64,000 nt of DNA. Origin: Stenotrophomonas lactitubi. GTDB taxonomy: Bacteria; Pseudomonadota; Gammaproteobacteria; Xanthomonadales; Xanthomonadaceae. The notes under the pieces were generated by a model. It was not told where the DNA came from. It saw nothing but the letters and a program-made list of their open reading frames with translations, and made no database searches. The stretch's first letter is position 1; every line of letters starts with the position of its first letter. The stretch lies in NCBI RefSeq assembly GCF_002803515.1, contig NZ_PHQX01000001.1, forward strand, positions 3,038,001-3,102,000. The letters are read 5' to 3'. This document shows, in pieces, positions 25,320 to 33,680 of this stretch. The position numbers and the translations under genes are program-made.

Positions 25320-25534
25320 TGCGCGTCGTCTCGATGCAGGGCGACACGCTCGACGCGCTCTGCCACCGGCACCTGGGCACCACCGCCGGCATGGTCGAGA
25401 AGGCGCACGCACTGAACTACGGCATCAGCCTGCATGGGCCGGTCCTGCCCATCGGCACTGTCGTGGAGCTACCCGACGTACCCGCACCGTCCACCGGCGC
25501 CGCGATGCGCCCCCTTGTTCAGCTATGGGATTGA
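25319..25534 (+). CDS. X: Tail protein X (LysM-like, P2 gpX family)
   Basis: This 71-residue protein starts MRVVSMQGDTLDALCHRHLGTTAGMVEKAHALNYG. It is a LysM-like fold (GDTLD..., N, then LPIGTVVELP) conserved in P2 tail protein X, an essential small tail component. It is overlapped at both ends by L and the holin gene. Confidence 0.93.
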   Translation: MRVVSMQGDTLDALCHRHLGTTAGMVEKAHALNYGISLHGPVLPIGTVVELPDVPAPSTGAAMRPLVQLWD

Positions 25535-25890
25535 TGATGACCGAACCAACCTCTACCGGCAGCATGGCAGCACTGGCAACGGGGGTCGGCCTTGCGTCGA
25601 TCCTGCCGGGGATCCAAACCGATGCGTTCCTGGGCGCGTTCGCCGGCGCCACCCTGTTCGTCGTGTCGGCCAAGAACCTGCCGATCTGGAAGCGCCTGGT
25701 GTATCTGGCCATCAGCGTCGTGGCCGGCTACCTCGGCGGTACCGAGGTGATGCAGCGCTTCGGCGTGGTGTCCACTGGCCTTGCCGCGTTCATCTGTGCG
25801 GCGGTCATCGTCACCCTGACCCTAAGCCTGATCGAGCGCAGCCGCACCGCTGATGTGACCCGCCTGCCGCGTGGAGGCTCCGATGGCTGA
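25534..25890 (+). CDS. Putative holin (prophage, first membrane protein)
   Basis: This 118-residue membrane protein (MMTEPTSTGSMAALATGVGLASILPG) has about three hydrophobic segments: ALATGVGLASILPGI/FLGAFAGATLFVV, LVYLAISVVAGYLGG and GLAAFICAAVIVTLTLSLI. In P2-like phages of this group the two membrane-protein genes after X form the holin/antiholin pair. The start at 25534 overlaps the X stop (ATGA); 25537 is equally possible. Confidence 0.8.
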   Translation: MMTEPTSTGSMAALATGVGLASILPGIQTDAFLGAFAGATLFVVSAKNLPIWKRLVYLAISVVAGYLGGTEVMQRFGVVSTGLAAFICAAVIVTLTLSLIERSRTADVTRLPRGGSDG

Positions 25891-26158
25891 GTTCCTGACC
25901 ACTGCCACGCTGCTGTGCAGCCTGGCCATCTGCGTCCGCCTGCTGACCTACCGGCCAGCACCCGGCGCCAACCACCGCCCCGCCATCGCCTGGTGCGCAT
26001 GGCTGCTGATCGCCTCCACCGGCGGCCTGGCGCTGCAGATCATGCTGCAGGGCGCGCGTGCCCACGTCACCGTCTGGCAGCTGCTGCTACTGCTGGTCCT
26101 GCTGGTGGCCACCTATCGTTCGCGCGGCAACGTCGCGCACCTGTTCGGGAGCAACTGA
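25883..26158 (+). CDS. Second holin/antiholin-like membrane protein
   Basis: This 91-residue protein starts MAEFLTTATLLCSLAICVRLLTYRPAPG. Three membrane segments are visible: TATLLCSLAICVRLL, AIAWCAWLLIASTGGLALQIM and VTVWQLLLLLVLLVATY. The tail is basic. It matches small phage holins placed just before the endolysin. A GGAGG site six bases upstream supports the ATG at 25883. Confidence 0.8.
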   Translation: MAEFLTTATLLCSLAICVRLLTYRPAPGANHRPAIAWCAWLLIASTGGLALQIMLQGARAHVTVWQLLLLLVLLVATYRSRGNVAHLFGSN

Positions 26159-26159
26159 C

Positions 26160-26795
26160 GTGCTGACCGCCCCACAACTGGCGCAAATCATGCAGTGCCC
26201 GCTGGCCCGCGCTCAGCGCTGGGTGGCGCCCTTCAATGCGGCCATGAAGCGTTTCGGGATCAACACGCCCGTGCGCGCCGCTTACTTCCTCGCGCAGGTC
26301 GGCCACGAGAGCCTGAGCCTGTCGCGTGTTGAGGAATCGCTCAGCTACAGCCGCGAGCGCCTGCTCGAAGTGTTCGGCAAGTACGTGGAAGGCCCCGAGG
26401 CCGCTGCGTTCGTCCACCAGCCGGCGAAGCTGGGCAACCGCGTCTATGCCAACCGCAACGGCAACGGCAACGAGGCCAGCGGCGACGGCTTCGTCTATCG
26501 CGGACGTGGCCCGATGATGCACACCGGCCGGGGCAACTACCGCCACATCGGCCAGCTGATCGGCCAGCCGCTGGAAGAGATGCCCGCCCTGCTGATCGAG
26601 CCGGAAATCGGCGCCATGGCAGCGGCCGCGTTCTGGCACGACAACCGCCTCAATGCCTACGCCGACCAGCGGGACGTGCTGAGCGTCAGCCGGGTGGTCA
26701 ACCTGGGCAATGCCCGCAGCCGCGCCACGCCGAACGGGATGGCCGACCGCACCGCACGCACCACGCGCGCCCTGGCCGCGCTGGGCGCACGCTGA
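26160..26795 (+). CDS. GH19 chitinase-like phage endolysin
   Basis: This 211-residue cell-wall hydrolase uses a GTG start two bases after the holin stop. The family 19 signature includes the catalytic Glu in FLAQVGHESLSLSRVEESLSYS, the loop GDGFVYRGRGPMMHTGRGNY, and AAFWHDNRLNAYADQRD. It cleaves peptidoglycan glycan strands after the holin opens the membrane. There is no signal peptide, so it is holin-dependent, unlike the SAR endolysin at 11719. Confidence 0.92.
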   Translation: MLTAPQLAQIMQCPLARAQRWVAPFNAAMKRFGINTPVRAAYFLAQVGHESLSLSRVEESLSYSRERLLEVFGKYVEGPEAAAFVHQPAKLGNRVYANRNGNGNEASGDGFVYRGRGPMMHTGRGNYRHIGQLIGQPLEEMPALLIEPEIGAMAAAAFWHDNRLNAYADQRDVLSVSRVVNLGNARSRATPNGMADRTARTTRALAALGAR

Positions 26796-27316
26796 TGCTC
26801 TACCGCGCCCTCGCCTTGGCCACCTTGATCGCGGCCACCGCCGGCCTTTTCAGCTGCCAGCAGGCGCGGGTGAACCGTGCCACCACCGCGCTGGATCAAG
26901 CCAACGTCGCCCTGGCCAGTGCCAACGCCGAGAAGAAGGATCTGGCCGGCAAGCTGGAACTGGCACAGGGCACCACCCGCGTCGTGACCAAGTACGTGGA
27001 CCGCGTACAGGTGGTGCGCGAGCGCGGCGACACCATCACCAAAGAGGTTCCCGTCTATGTCACTCCGACCGCTGATGCCGCTTGCGCTGTGCCTGTTGGC
27101 TTCGTGCAGCTCCACAACGCCGCTGCGGCAGGCATCGCCCCCACCGGAACTGCCGGCGATCCTGATGCGCCCGCTGCCGGCGCTACGCTCTCTGCCGTCG
27201 CCGAAACCACCGCAGCCAACTACGGCCAGTACCACGCCGCCGCCGAGCAGGTGACGGCGCTGCAGCAGCTGGTCACCCAGCTGCACACCGCCCTGGCCGA
27301 GTGCGCGCGGCGATGA
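26795..27316 (+). CDS. Rz-like inner-membrane spanin (prophage)
   Basis: This 173-residue i-spanin starts MLYRALALATLIAATAGLFSC with a signal-anchor, then a long helical, Ala/Gln-rich periplasmic part (VNRATTALDQANVALASANAEKKDLAGKLEL). It overlaps the endolysin stop. A complete Rz1 frame is nested in its 3' half. The Cys in FSCQQA could also make it a lipoprotein, but the family layout favours an anchor. Confidence 0.82.
   Translation: MLYRALALATLIAATAGLFSCQQARVNRATTALDQANVALASANAEKKDLAGKLELAQGTTRVVTKYVDRVQVVRERGDTITKEVPVYVTPTADAACAVPVGFVQLHNAAAAGIAPTGTAGDPDAPAAGATLSAVAETTAANYGQYHAAAEQVTALQQLVTQLHTALAECARR
27057..27254 (+). CDS. Rz1-like lipoprotein spanin embedded in Rz (prophage)
   Basis: This 65-residue frame lies inside the Rz gene. 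It starts MSLRPLMPLALCLLASCSSTTPL, a clear lipoprotein signal with lipobox LLASC. The mature part is very Pro-rich (SPPPELPAI, PSPKPPQPTTASTTPPPS), as in Rz1. With Rz it bridges the periplasm and breaks the outer membrane. Confidence 0.78.
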   Translation: MSLRPLMPLALCLLASCSSTTPLRQASPPPELPAILMRPLPALRSLPSPKPPQPTTASTTPPPSR

Positions 27317-27798
27317 AGAAGCCCCAACTGCTCCGCCAGCACCTGGTCGCGGCCATGCCGTCACTGGCCACCGACCCGGAACGCCTGCTGGTGTTCGTGG
27401 ACGACGGCGGGCTGGTGGCCAGCTTCACGGCGGGCCTGTCCTTCCAGTACCGCTACACCCTCGAACTGATCCTGCGCGACTTCGCCGGCCCACCGGAATC
27501 CGTCATGGTGCCGCTGCTGCAGTGGCTGACGCGGCACCAGCCCGAGCTGCTGGCCAACCCCGACAACCGCGAGAAGCTGGCCTTCGAGGTGGATGTGCTG
27601 AGCGACACCGTTGTCGACCTGGCCATTCGGTTGCCGCTCACGGAGCGCGTGCGTGTCGCGCAGGACGATGCCGGCGTGTTCCAGCTGCAGTACCTGCCCG
27701 AGCCACCCGCAGAGTGGGAACACCGCCATTCGCTGGCTGGCGGCCCGCTGGTGGCCGATGGCCAGCTGCTGGCAACACTGCCGGCGGTCGACGCGTGA
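27313..27798 (+). CDS. R: Tail completion protein (P2 gpR family)
   Basis: This 161-residue protein starts MKKPQLLRQHLVAAMPSLATDPERLLVFVDDGGLVASF. It contains FQYRYTLELILRDFAGPPESVMVPLLQWLTRHQPELL and LPEPPAEWEHRHSL, typical of gpR. It caps or joins the tail end in P2. The start overlaps the Rz stop by four bases. Confidence 0.93.
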   Translation: MKKPQLLRQHLVAAMPSLATDPERLLVFVDDGGLVASFTAGLSFQYRYTLELILRDFAGPPESVMVPLLQWLTRHQPELLANPDNREKLAFEVDVLSDTVVDLAIRLPLTERVRVAQDDAGVFQLQYLPEPPAEWEHRHSLAGGPLVADGQLLATLPAVDA

Positions 27799-28256
27799 GC
27801 GAGGATCTGCAGCGCCTTGAGGCATGGGTGGCACCGCTGCTGCAGCGGCTCAAGCCTGCCGAGCGCAGCCGCCTGGCTCGCAAGGTCGGTACCGCCGTGC
27901 GCCGCTCGCAACAGAAACGCATCGCCGGCCAGCAGAACCCTGACGGCACACCGTTTGCCAGGCGCCGCAACACACCCCCGCGCCGGGCCAAAGCGGGCCG
28001 CATCAAGCGCGGCGCCATGTTCGGCAAGATCCGGCAGGCCAAGCACCTGCGGGTGCGCGGCAGCGCCAACGAGGCGGCTGTTGGCTTCGCGGGGCGCGTC
28101 TCGCGCATTGCTCGCATCCACCAAGAAGGCCGCACCGATAGCGTGAGCAAAGGTGGTCCCCGCGTCACCTACGCGCGCCGCGTGCTGCTCGGCTTCACCA
28201 ATGCCGACGAACAGCTGATACGCGAGCTGATCCTCGATCACCTGCACACGCTCTAG
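27795..28256 (+). CDS. S: Tail completion/virion morphogenesis protein (P2 gpS family)
   Basis: This 153-residue protein with a GTG start overlaps the R stop. It is basic, with RRSQQKRIAGQQNPDGTPFARRR and FGKIRQAKHLRVRGSANEAAVGFAGRVSRIARIHQEG, the family core. It completes the tail for head joining. It is the last gene of the operon begun at O; an 86-base gap with a late motif follows. Confidence 0.92.
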   Translation: MSEDLQRLEAWVAPLLQRLKPAERSRLARKVGTAVRRSQQKRIAGQQNPDGTPFARRRNTPPRRAKAGRIKRGAMFGKIRQAKHLRVRGSANEAAVGFAGRVSRIARIHQEGRTDSVSKGGPRVTYARRVLLGFTNADEQLIRELILDHLHTL

Positions 28257-28290
28257 CGTAAGCGGCGGCGCTACACGCCACATTCCACGG

Positions 28291-28306
28291 CCTCGCGCGC
28301 GCGCGA
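28291..28306. promoter_or_regulatory. Late-operon motif 2 (before J)
   Basis: CCTCGCGCGCGCGCGA lies in the 86-base gap between S and J. It shares the CC(A/T)CG...GCGCGCGA pattern with 21954-21967 and 33642-33657, and it is 37 bases before the J start. Confidence 0.5.
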
Positions 28307-28342
28307 TGGGAATCTGGACCGGACCCATCAGCCGGTGCATCC

Positions 28343-29233
28343 GTGTCCTCATTTACCGCCATCGAAGTCGATAAGCTGCCGGCGCCGGACATCTTCGAGC
28401 AGCGAACGTTCGAGGCCATCTTGGCCGAGCGCCTGACCGAGTTCCGGCGCCTGTGCCCCGACTACACCGCCCTGGTCGAATCCGATCCGGTGATGAAGCT
28501 GCTGCAGGCCAGCGCATACCGCGAGCTGGTGCTGCGCGAGCAGTTCAACCAGCGCGCTCGCGGCCTGCTGCTGCCCTACTCGAACGGCGCCGATCTGGAC
28601 AACCTCGCTGTGCCGTTCGGCGTACAGCGCAAGCTGCTGACCCCAGCCGATCCCAAGACCAATACCCCGGCCGTCTACGAGAACGACACCGCGTTTCGCC
28701 GCCGCATCCAGCTGGCGCCGGAAAGCCTGTCGGTGGCCGGTCCCGAGGGCGCCTACATCTTCCACACGCTGTCGGCGCATCCGGACGTGCTCGATGCGAG
28801 CGTGGCCAGTCCATCGCCGGGCAAGGTGGTGGTCACGGTGCTGTCGCGGCAGGGCAACGGCACACCGTCGGCGGCGCTGTTGAAGACCGTCGAGGCTGCG
28901 CTGCTCAACGACAACGTGCGCCCCCTGACCGACTACGTGACCGTGGCCCCGGCCACCGTGAAGCCCTTCGAGATCCGCGCACGGCTGGTCACCTTCAACG
29001 GTCCTGACAGCGCCCTGGTGTTGGCCGAGGCCCGCCGCCGCGTGTCGCTGTTCCTGCAGCAGACACAGCGCCTGGGCCGCGACGTGCCCCTGTCGGCGCT
29101 CTACTCCGCCCTGCACGTCGATGGCGTACACCGCGTGCAGCTGCAGATGCCCACGGCGGATATGCCGGTGGATGCGCAGTCGGCGCCGTTCTGCACCAGC
29201 GTGGTGATCGAACACGGCGGCACCGATGCCTGA
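28343..29233 (+). CDS. J: Baseplate assembly protein J (P2 gpJ family)
   Basis: This 296-residue protein has a GTG start (MSSFTAIEVDKLPAPDIFEQRTFEAILAE). The segment SDPVMKLLQASAYRELVLREQFNQRARGLLLPYSNGADLDNLA is the hallmark of the Baseplate_J family. It forms the wedge of the baseplate. In P2, V and W precede J; here they come after the fibre genes. The stop overlaps the I start. Confidence 0.95.
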   Translation: MSSFTAIEVDKLPAPDIFEQRTFEAILAERLTEFRRLCPDYTALVESDPVMKLLQASAYRELVLREQFNQRARGLLLPYSNGADLDNLAVPFGVQRKLLTPADPKTNTPAVYENDTAFRRRIQLAPESLSVAGPEGAYIFHTLSAHPDVLDASVASPSPGKVVVTVLSRQGNGTPSAALLKTVEAALLNDNVRPLTDYVTVAPATVKPFEIRARLVTFNGPDSALVLAEARRRVSLFLQQTQRLGRDVPLSALYSALHVDGVHRVQLQMPTADMPVDAQSAPFCTSVVIEHGGTDA

Positions 29234-29777
29234 TGCCACGTCCCTACTGCCCCCCAACTCGACGCGGCTGGAACGCGCAGTGGAGCGCGCCGATGCTCAG
29301 CTGTCGGCAGTGCCCATGGTTCACGACACACTCTGGAACCCGTGGAACTGCCCGGCGGAGTTCCTGCCGTTCCTCGCGTGGAGCGTGTCCGTGGACACCT
29401 GGGACAGCAACTGGCCAGAGCGCATCAAGCGCGCCCGCATCGCCAGCTCGTTCCAGATCCAGCGCCACAAGGGCACCGCCAAGAGCATCGCAGACCTGAT
29501 CGCCAGCTTTGGCGGTCAGATGCAGATCCGCGAGTGGTGGCAGACAACGCCGCAGGGTGAGCCGCACACGTTCAACCTGTTTCTGACCATCAGCGGCGAC
29601 GGCGGACAGGAGTCGTCAGCCGAGTTCGTCCACCAGATCGTGGACGCGGTGAACCGCACCAAGCCCGTGCGCTCGCACTTCACTTTCACCCAAGGCATTC
29701 AGGCCGACAGCCAAGTCGGAACCGTCGCAGGTGCCCAGGCGGCGGTCTACCGCCGCCTGACGATGACCGGAGATTGA
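29226..29777 (+). CDS. I: Tail protein I, baseplate (P2 gpI family)
   Basis: This 183-residue baseplate wedge protein starts MPDATSLLPPNSTRLERAVERADA. It includes LWNPWNCPAEFLPFLAWSVSVDTWDSNWPERIKRARIASSFQIQRHKGTAKSI, the strongly conserved gpI core. It overlaps J by eight bases. The C-terminal TGIQA-like tail precedes the fibre gene. Confidence 0.95.
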   Translation: MPDATSLLPPNSTRLERAVERADAQLSAVPMVHDTLWNPWNCPAEFLPFLAWSVSVDTWDSNWPERIKRARIASSFQIQRHKGTAKSIADLIASFGGQMQIREWWQTTPQGEPHTFNLFLTISGDGGQESSAEFVHQIVDAVNRTKPVRSHFTFTQGIQADSQVGTVAGAQAAVYRRLTMTGD

Positions 29778-29782
29778 CCCCC

Positions 29783-32700
29783 ATGCGTATGAAGATCACC
29801 AACGCCGGCCGCGCCAAGCTGGTCAACGGCACCAACACCGGCACCAACACGGTGCTGATTTCTCAGATCGGGCTGACCTCCACCGGCTTCACCCCCACTG
29901 CGGCGATGACGCAGCTGCCGGGGGAGTTCAAGCGGATGACCAGCTTCGGCGGCGAGTCGGTTGCGGCCGACACGATCCACGTCACGCTGCAGGACAGCGG
30001 CACCGACAAATACCCGCTGCGCGGCTTCGGCCTCTACCTGGCCGACGGCACATTGTTTGCCGTGTACGGCCAGGCCGACGCGATCATGGAGAAGGCGAGC
30101 ATCTCCACGCTGCTGCTTTCGGCCGACGTGGTGTTCGCCGATATCGACACGGCGCAGATCAAGTTCGGCAGCACACAGTTCCTGAACCCGCCGGCCACGG
30201 AATCGTTTGCCGGCGTAGTCGAGTTGGCAGACGGTCCCGAGACCATCTCGGGCGCGGACGCCGTGCGCGCAGTCACCGCTCGCGGATTGAAAGCGACGCT
30301 CGATAGCCGATTCGGCGCGAACGCACCTACTCCGTTCGTGAAGACGGTGCTGGCGCTGGCCACGGCGGCGGCTATCCGCGGTGCCCTTGAAGTGAGAGGC
30401 GCCGCGCTGAAGGACATGGGCCACGGTAAGGGGCTGGACGCCGACACCCTCGACGGCATGCACGCCGCCGACTTCCCGCAGGTGGGGAAGGTGCAGACCT
30501 TCGATGTGATTCCCAGCAACTCGAACCAGATTCGATGGATCAAGCTCGGCACCCTGCCGTGGCGCGGCGCCGCTGCAAGCATCCTGATGCTGGAGATCAC
30601 CAATGGCGCTATCGGCAGTCCACGCTACGTGTGGGAACAGATCGCGGCCTCGACGCGCACCTACGGCGAGACAACCACGGTCCTGACGCAAGCCCTGGTC
30701 GATGCCATGGTTCACCAGACGCGCACCGGCCTTGGCGACGCGCTCGACCGCCCATCCCAATTCGGCCTCACCCTGACTACGGACGGCGCCGGCAAGTCCA
30801 CCGGCGTCGAACTGTGGATGCAGCAGCGCGAGTACAACCAAGGCCATGCGGTTCGTGTCGTGAACGCGACCGGCGCAACCTTCAACGGCGTTGGCACGTA
30901 TGTCGCCACTGAACCTGCGGGCATCATCTATGCCACTGCGCAGCCGCTGGCCTACGTCAGCGATCTGCGCAAGGTGATCGATGCCACCGAAAACCGTTGG
31001 GGCCGACGCCAGACGTTCGCCCTGGGTGCGGCACTGGCAGACGATCAGACCATCGACCTTGGTAGCACCGGGGCGGCGCTGCGCGGTAGCGCGGTCGGCA
31101 GCGTGGTTCTGTCTGCCGCCGCCAGTGCCGACGGTGGCTTCGTCTACCTGCGCCCCAATGGCAACACCAGCCCAGCCGGCCAGCTGGTGGTCTACAAGAA
31201 CGGCGTGGCGGAGATGGCCAGTGCGCGTGTGGGTACTGGCACGGGCGATGGCAGCGTGCTGCTTGAGTTCTATTCCCAGCGTCCGTGGCAGTTCAAGCAG
31301 GGAGGCGTTGACGGCCTCACCGGCTTGGAGCTGCACGACAGCACCGGTGGAAAAGAGTTTCGACTGACCACGACCGCCAACGCCAGCAAGATCGTGCTTA
31401 ACCCCACCGGCAGCTGGATCAGCGCCGCCGAGTTCAGGGGCAAGCTGACGGGCAACGCTGACACCGCCAGCAAACTCGCGGCGCCACGCGCGATCAATGG
31501 GACCAACTTCGACGGCGCCAACGGCATCACTACCGCAACGTGGGGCACTGCGCGCACGATCCAGATCGGCGATGCGTCCAAGTCGGTGAATGGTGGCGCG
31601 AACGTATCGTTCACGCTGGCCGAGATTGGCGCCGGGTCCGCAGCGGATGTAGCTGCGCGCGTGGCCTATCTCACCCCGACCAACAACGATGACACCTGGG
31701 TCGATACGTGGAACGCGCTGCGAATCAACAGGCAGGGCAACCCCTCGCCTACCACCATGCCGGCGCAGTACACCATCGCCTGGTCGCTACCGAGCTATGA
31801 CAACTCCCGTGGCCTTGCCCTCGCTGCCGACTACGGCGGCGGGAACCGCTTCTGGTTGCGCTCGCGCCGCGATACCGCAGCGGCCGATCAACGCTGGAAG
31901 GCTTGGGCGGAGGTGTGGACAGATGCCAATTTCAACCCAGCCACCAAGGCAAGCCTTGCCGGTGCCGATTTCACCGGAGCCGTTACGGCCCCGTCATTCA
32001 AGGCAACGTCGAACGGATTCATCGGCGGCGCAAAGTACGCAGTGCTTGCCCCCGATGCCCTGGATGGCGAGGTTCTGCTGCGCCCAAACGGCGGCGGCTC
32101 CGTTGTCGGCCAGTTGAGCGTCACCAAGGCTGGCATTCGCTGGGATGGGAAGGGCCTTTGGCATTCGGGCAACTTCGAGCCGACCACCAAGGCCAATCGC
32201 ATCGCTGGCCAGGTCATCATGTTTGCCGGCAAAAGCGCCCCGGCCGGCACCCTGCTGTGCGACGGCGCCCCCGTGTCCCGAACCACGTATGCGGACCTGT
32301 TTGCCGCCATCGGTACGCTTTACGGTTCGGGCGACGGCAAGACGACCTTCAACCTGCCGAACATGCACGAAGGTGCCGTCGTCGCGCACACCACCAAGCC
32401 CGAGTCGGTCGGCACCGCGACCGTAGGCGAAGTGATCGGCCACACCCACACCGGTAGCGCCGCGAGCGCCGGCGCGCACACCCACACCGTAAGCGTCGCA
32501 GCTGGTGGCGCGCACTCCCATGGCGCGAGCGCCAGCGCGGTTGGCGACCATGCCCATGGTGCTTGGACCGACCAACAGGGTCATCACGCGCACACCGGCG
32601 GCACGTCCTGGATAGGCGATCACCAGCATTTGACCGCCTTCGCCGAGTCGGGCATCGCTTACCCGTGGGGCGCCGACTACGGCCAGCACCCCGGCTCACG

Positions 32701-32983
32701 CGGTAATGCCGATAACGACAATCCTTGGCCGAACACCAGCCCGGCCGGTGGTCATGCGCACAGCTTCACCACGGACGGCGCTGGTGGTCACGGCCACAAC
32801 ATCGGCATGAATGGGGCAGGCGCTCACTCGCACGACATTTCCATCGCCCAAGTCGGCGACCACGCCCATACCGCAACTGCTGCCAGCGGTGGCGCTCACT
32901 CGCACACCGTCACCGTGGACAGCACTGGCGGCGAACGCAACTTGGCTGCAGGTCTGCGAATGATCTACTGCATCACGTACTGA
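29783..32983 (+). CDS. H: Tail fibre protein (P2 gpH-like) with collar domain and His-rich tip
   Basis: This 1066-residue fibre starts MRMKITNAGRAKLVNG, a phage-tail-collar-type N-terminus that binds the baseplate. Long repetitive shaft segments follow (ATESFAGVVELADGPETISGADAVRAVT is the fibre repeat). A collar motif comes next (AGQVIMFAGKSAPAGTLLCDG...LFAAIGTLYGSGDGKTTFNLPN), then about 160 residues with eleven HxH motifs at near-regular spacing. It ends LRMIYCITY. HxH motifs in trimeric fibres such as T4 gp37 hold iron ions on the trimer axis. Sets receptor specificity. The start is the ATG at 29783. Confidence 0.93.
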   Translation: MRMKITNAGRAKLVNGTNTGTNTVLISQIGLTSTGFTPTAAMTQLPGEFKRMTSFGGESVAADTIHVTLQDSGTDKYPLRGFGLYLADGTLFAVYGQADAIMEKASISTLLLSADVVFADIDTAQIKFGSTQFLNPPATESFAGVVELADGPETISGADAVRAVTARGLKATLDSRFGANAPTPFVKTVLALATAAAIRGALEVRGAALKDMGHGKGLDADTLDGMHAADFPQVGKVQTFDVIPSNSNQIRWIKLGTLPWRGAAASILMLEITNGAIGSPRYVWEQIAASTRTYGETTTVLTQALVDAMVHQTRTGLGDALDRPSQFGLTLTTDGAGKSTGVELWMQQREYNQGHAVRVVNATGATFNGVGTYVATEPAGIIYATAQPLAYVSDLRKVIDATENRWGRRQTFALGAALADDQTIDLGSTGAALRGSAVGSVVLSAAASADGGFVYLRPNGNTSPAGQLVVYKNGVAEMASARVGTGTGDGSVLLEFYSQRPWQFKQGGVDGLTGLELHDSTGGKEFRLTTTANASKIVLNPTGSWISAAEFRGKLTGNADTASKLAAPRAINGTNFDGANGITTATWGTARTIQIGDASKSVNGGANVSFTLAEIGAGSAADVAARVAYLTPTNNDDTWVDTWNALRINRQGNPSPTTMPAQYTIAWSLPSYDNSRGLALAADYGGGNRFWLRSRRDTAAADQRWKAWAEVWTDANFNPATKASLAGADFTGAVTAPSFKATSNGFIGGAKYAVLAPDALDGEVLLRPNGGGSVVGQLSVTKAGIRWDGKGLWHSGNFEPTTKANRIAGQVIMFAGKSAPAGTLLCDGAPVSRTTYADLFAAIGTLYGSGDGKTTFNLPNMHEGAVVAHTTKPESVGTATVGEVIGHTHTGSAASAGAHTHTVSVAAGGAHSHGASASAVGDHAHGAWTDQQGHHAHTGGTSWIGDHQHLTAFAESGIAYPWGADYGQHPGSRGNADNDNPWPNTSPAGGHAHSFTTDGAGGHGHNIGMNGAGAHSHDISIAQVGDHAHTATAASGGAHSHTVTVDSTGGERNLAAGLRMIYCITY

Positions 32984-32993
32984 GGAACGGAGC

Positions 32994-33569
32994 ATGTCCA
33001 ACCAACCCCGCTTTGCCCACGCCTTCGACCCCATCACCCGCGCCTACATGGGCGCGGTGCGGCTGCAGCCATCCCCGGACGGCGCCTGGCACCTGCCGGA
33101 GCGCACTGTGGACGTGGCACCCAAGCGAAGCGCTGGCGAGTGCCAGGCACTGCGCCTTTCCGACGACGGTAAGCGGTGGGATGTGGTGGCCGACTACCGC
33201 AACCGGATGCTGTGGGACACCCGCACCGCGATGCCGGTTCCGAACCGCCTCACGCTGGGGGAGCTGCTGCCCGAAGGGCTCACCCTTGCCGAGCCGTTCC
33301 GGCTCGATGGCACCACGCCACAGTGCAACGCGTGGGACGATGGCAAGGCCGCGTGGGTACTGCTCCCCGACTACAGCGGCCGGCCGATCTGGAACAAGGC
33401 CGATGGCACCTTTGCGGCCCCGGTGACGCGTGGCCAGCACCTGCCGCCGTCGGTCACGGACCACGCCCCGCCGTCAAACCGCAGCGCGCCGATCACCTAC
33501 GACGACGCGACAGAAATGTGGGTTGCCACCGCAGTGGCCGAGCCGGAGGATGCTCCACCGGCCAGCTGA
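32994..33569 (+). CDS. G: Tail fibre assembly protein (P2 gpG-like position)
   Basis: This 191-residue protein starts MSNQPRFAHAFDPITRAYMGAVRLQPSPDGAWHLPERTVDVAPKR. It follows the fibre gene by 10 bases. Segments such as WDVVADYRNRMLWDTRTAMPVP look like short repeated Trp-containing units of fibre-chaperone proteins. Position and size make a fibre assembly chaperone likely; sequence similarity to P2 gpG itself is not obvious. An alternative is an additional fibre tip or attachment protein. Confidence 0.7.
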   Translation: MSNQPRFAHAFDPITRAYMGAVRLQPSPDGAWHLPERTVDVAPKRSAGECQALRLSDDGKRWDVVADYRNRMLWDTRTAMPVPNRLTLGELLPEGLTLAEPFRLDGTTPQCNAWDDGKAAWVLLPDYSGRPIWNKADGTFAAPVTRGQHLPPSVTDHAPPSNRSAPITYDDATEMWVATAVAEPEDAPPAS

Positions 33570-33641
33570 TCCGGTACTGATCGGATCTCGGCGGCGCGAC
33601 ACGCTCGCCCGCCGTTGTAGCAGCCCTATCTACCGCCCGCG

Positions 33642-33657
33642 CCACGTGCGCGCGCGA
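33642..33657. promoter_or_regulatory. Late-operon motif 3 (before V)
   Basis: CCACGTGCGCGCGCGA is in the 111-base gap between the fibre-assembly gene and V, 24 bases before the V start. It is the third copy of the motif found before O/P and J. Confidence 0.5.
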
Positions 33658-33680
33658 AGGGGCGTCGGGAACATGGGGGC

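Noticed and set aside
29747..31336. A 529-residue minus-strand open frame opposite the fibre gene
   Set aside because: Shadow of the tail fibre; composition (His/Gly/Ala/Val) is typical of reverse frames here.
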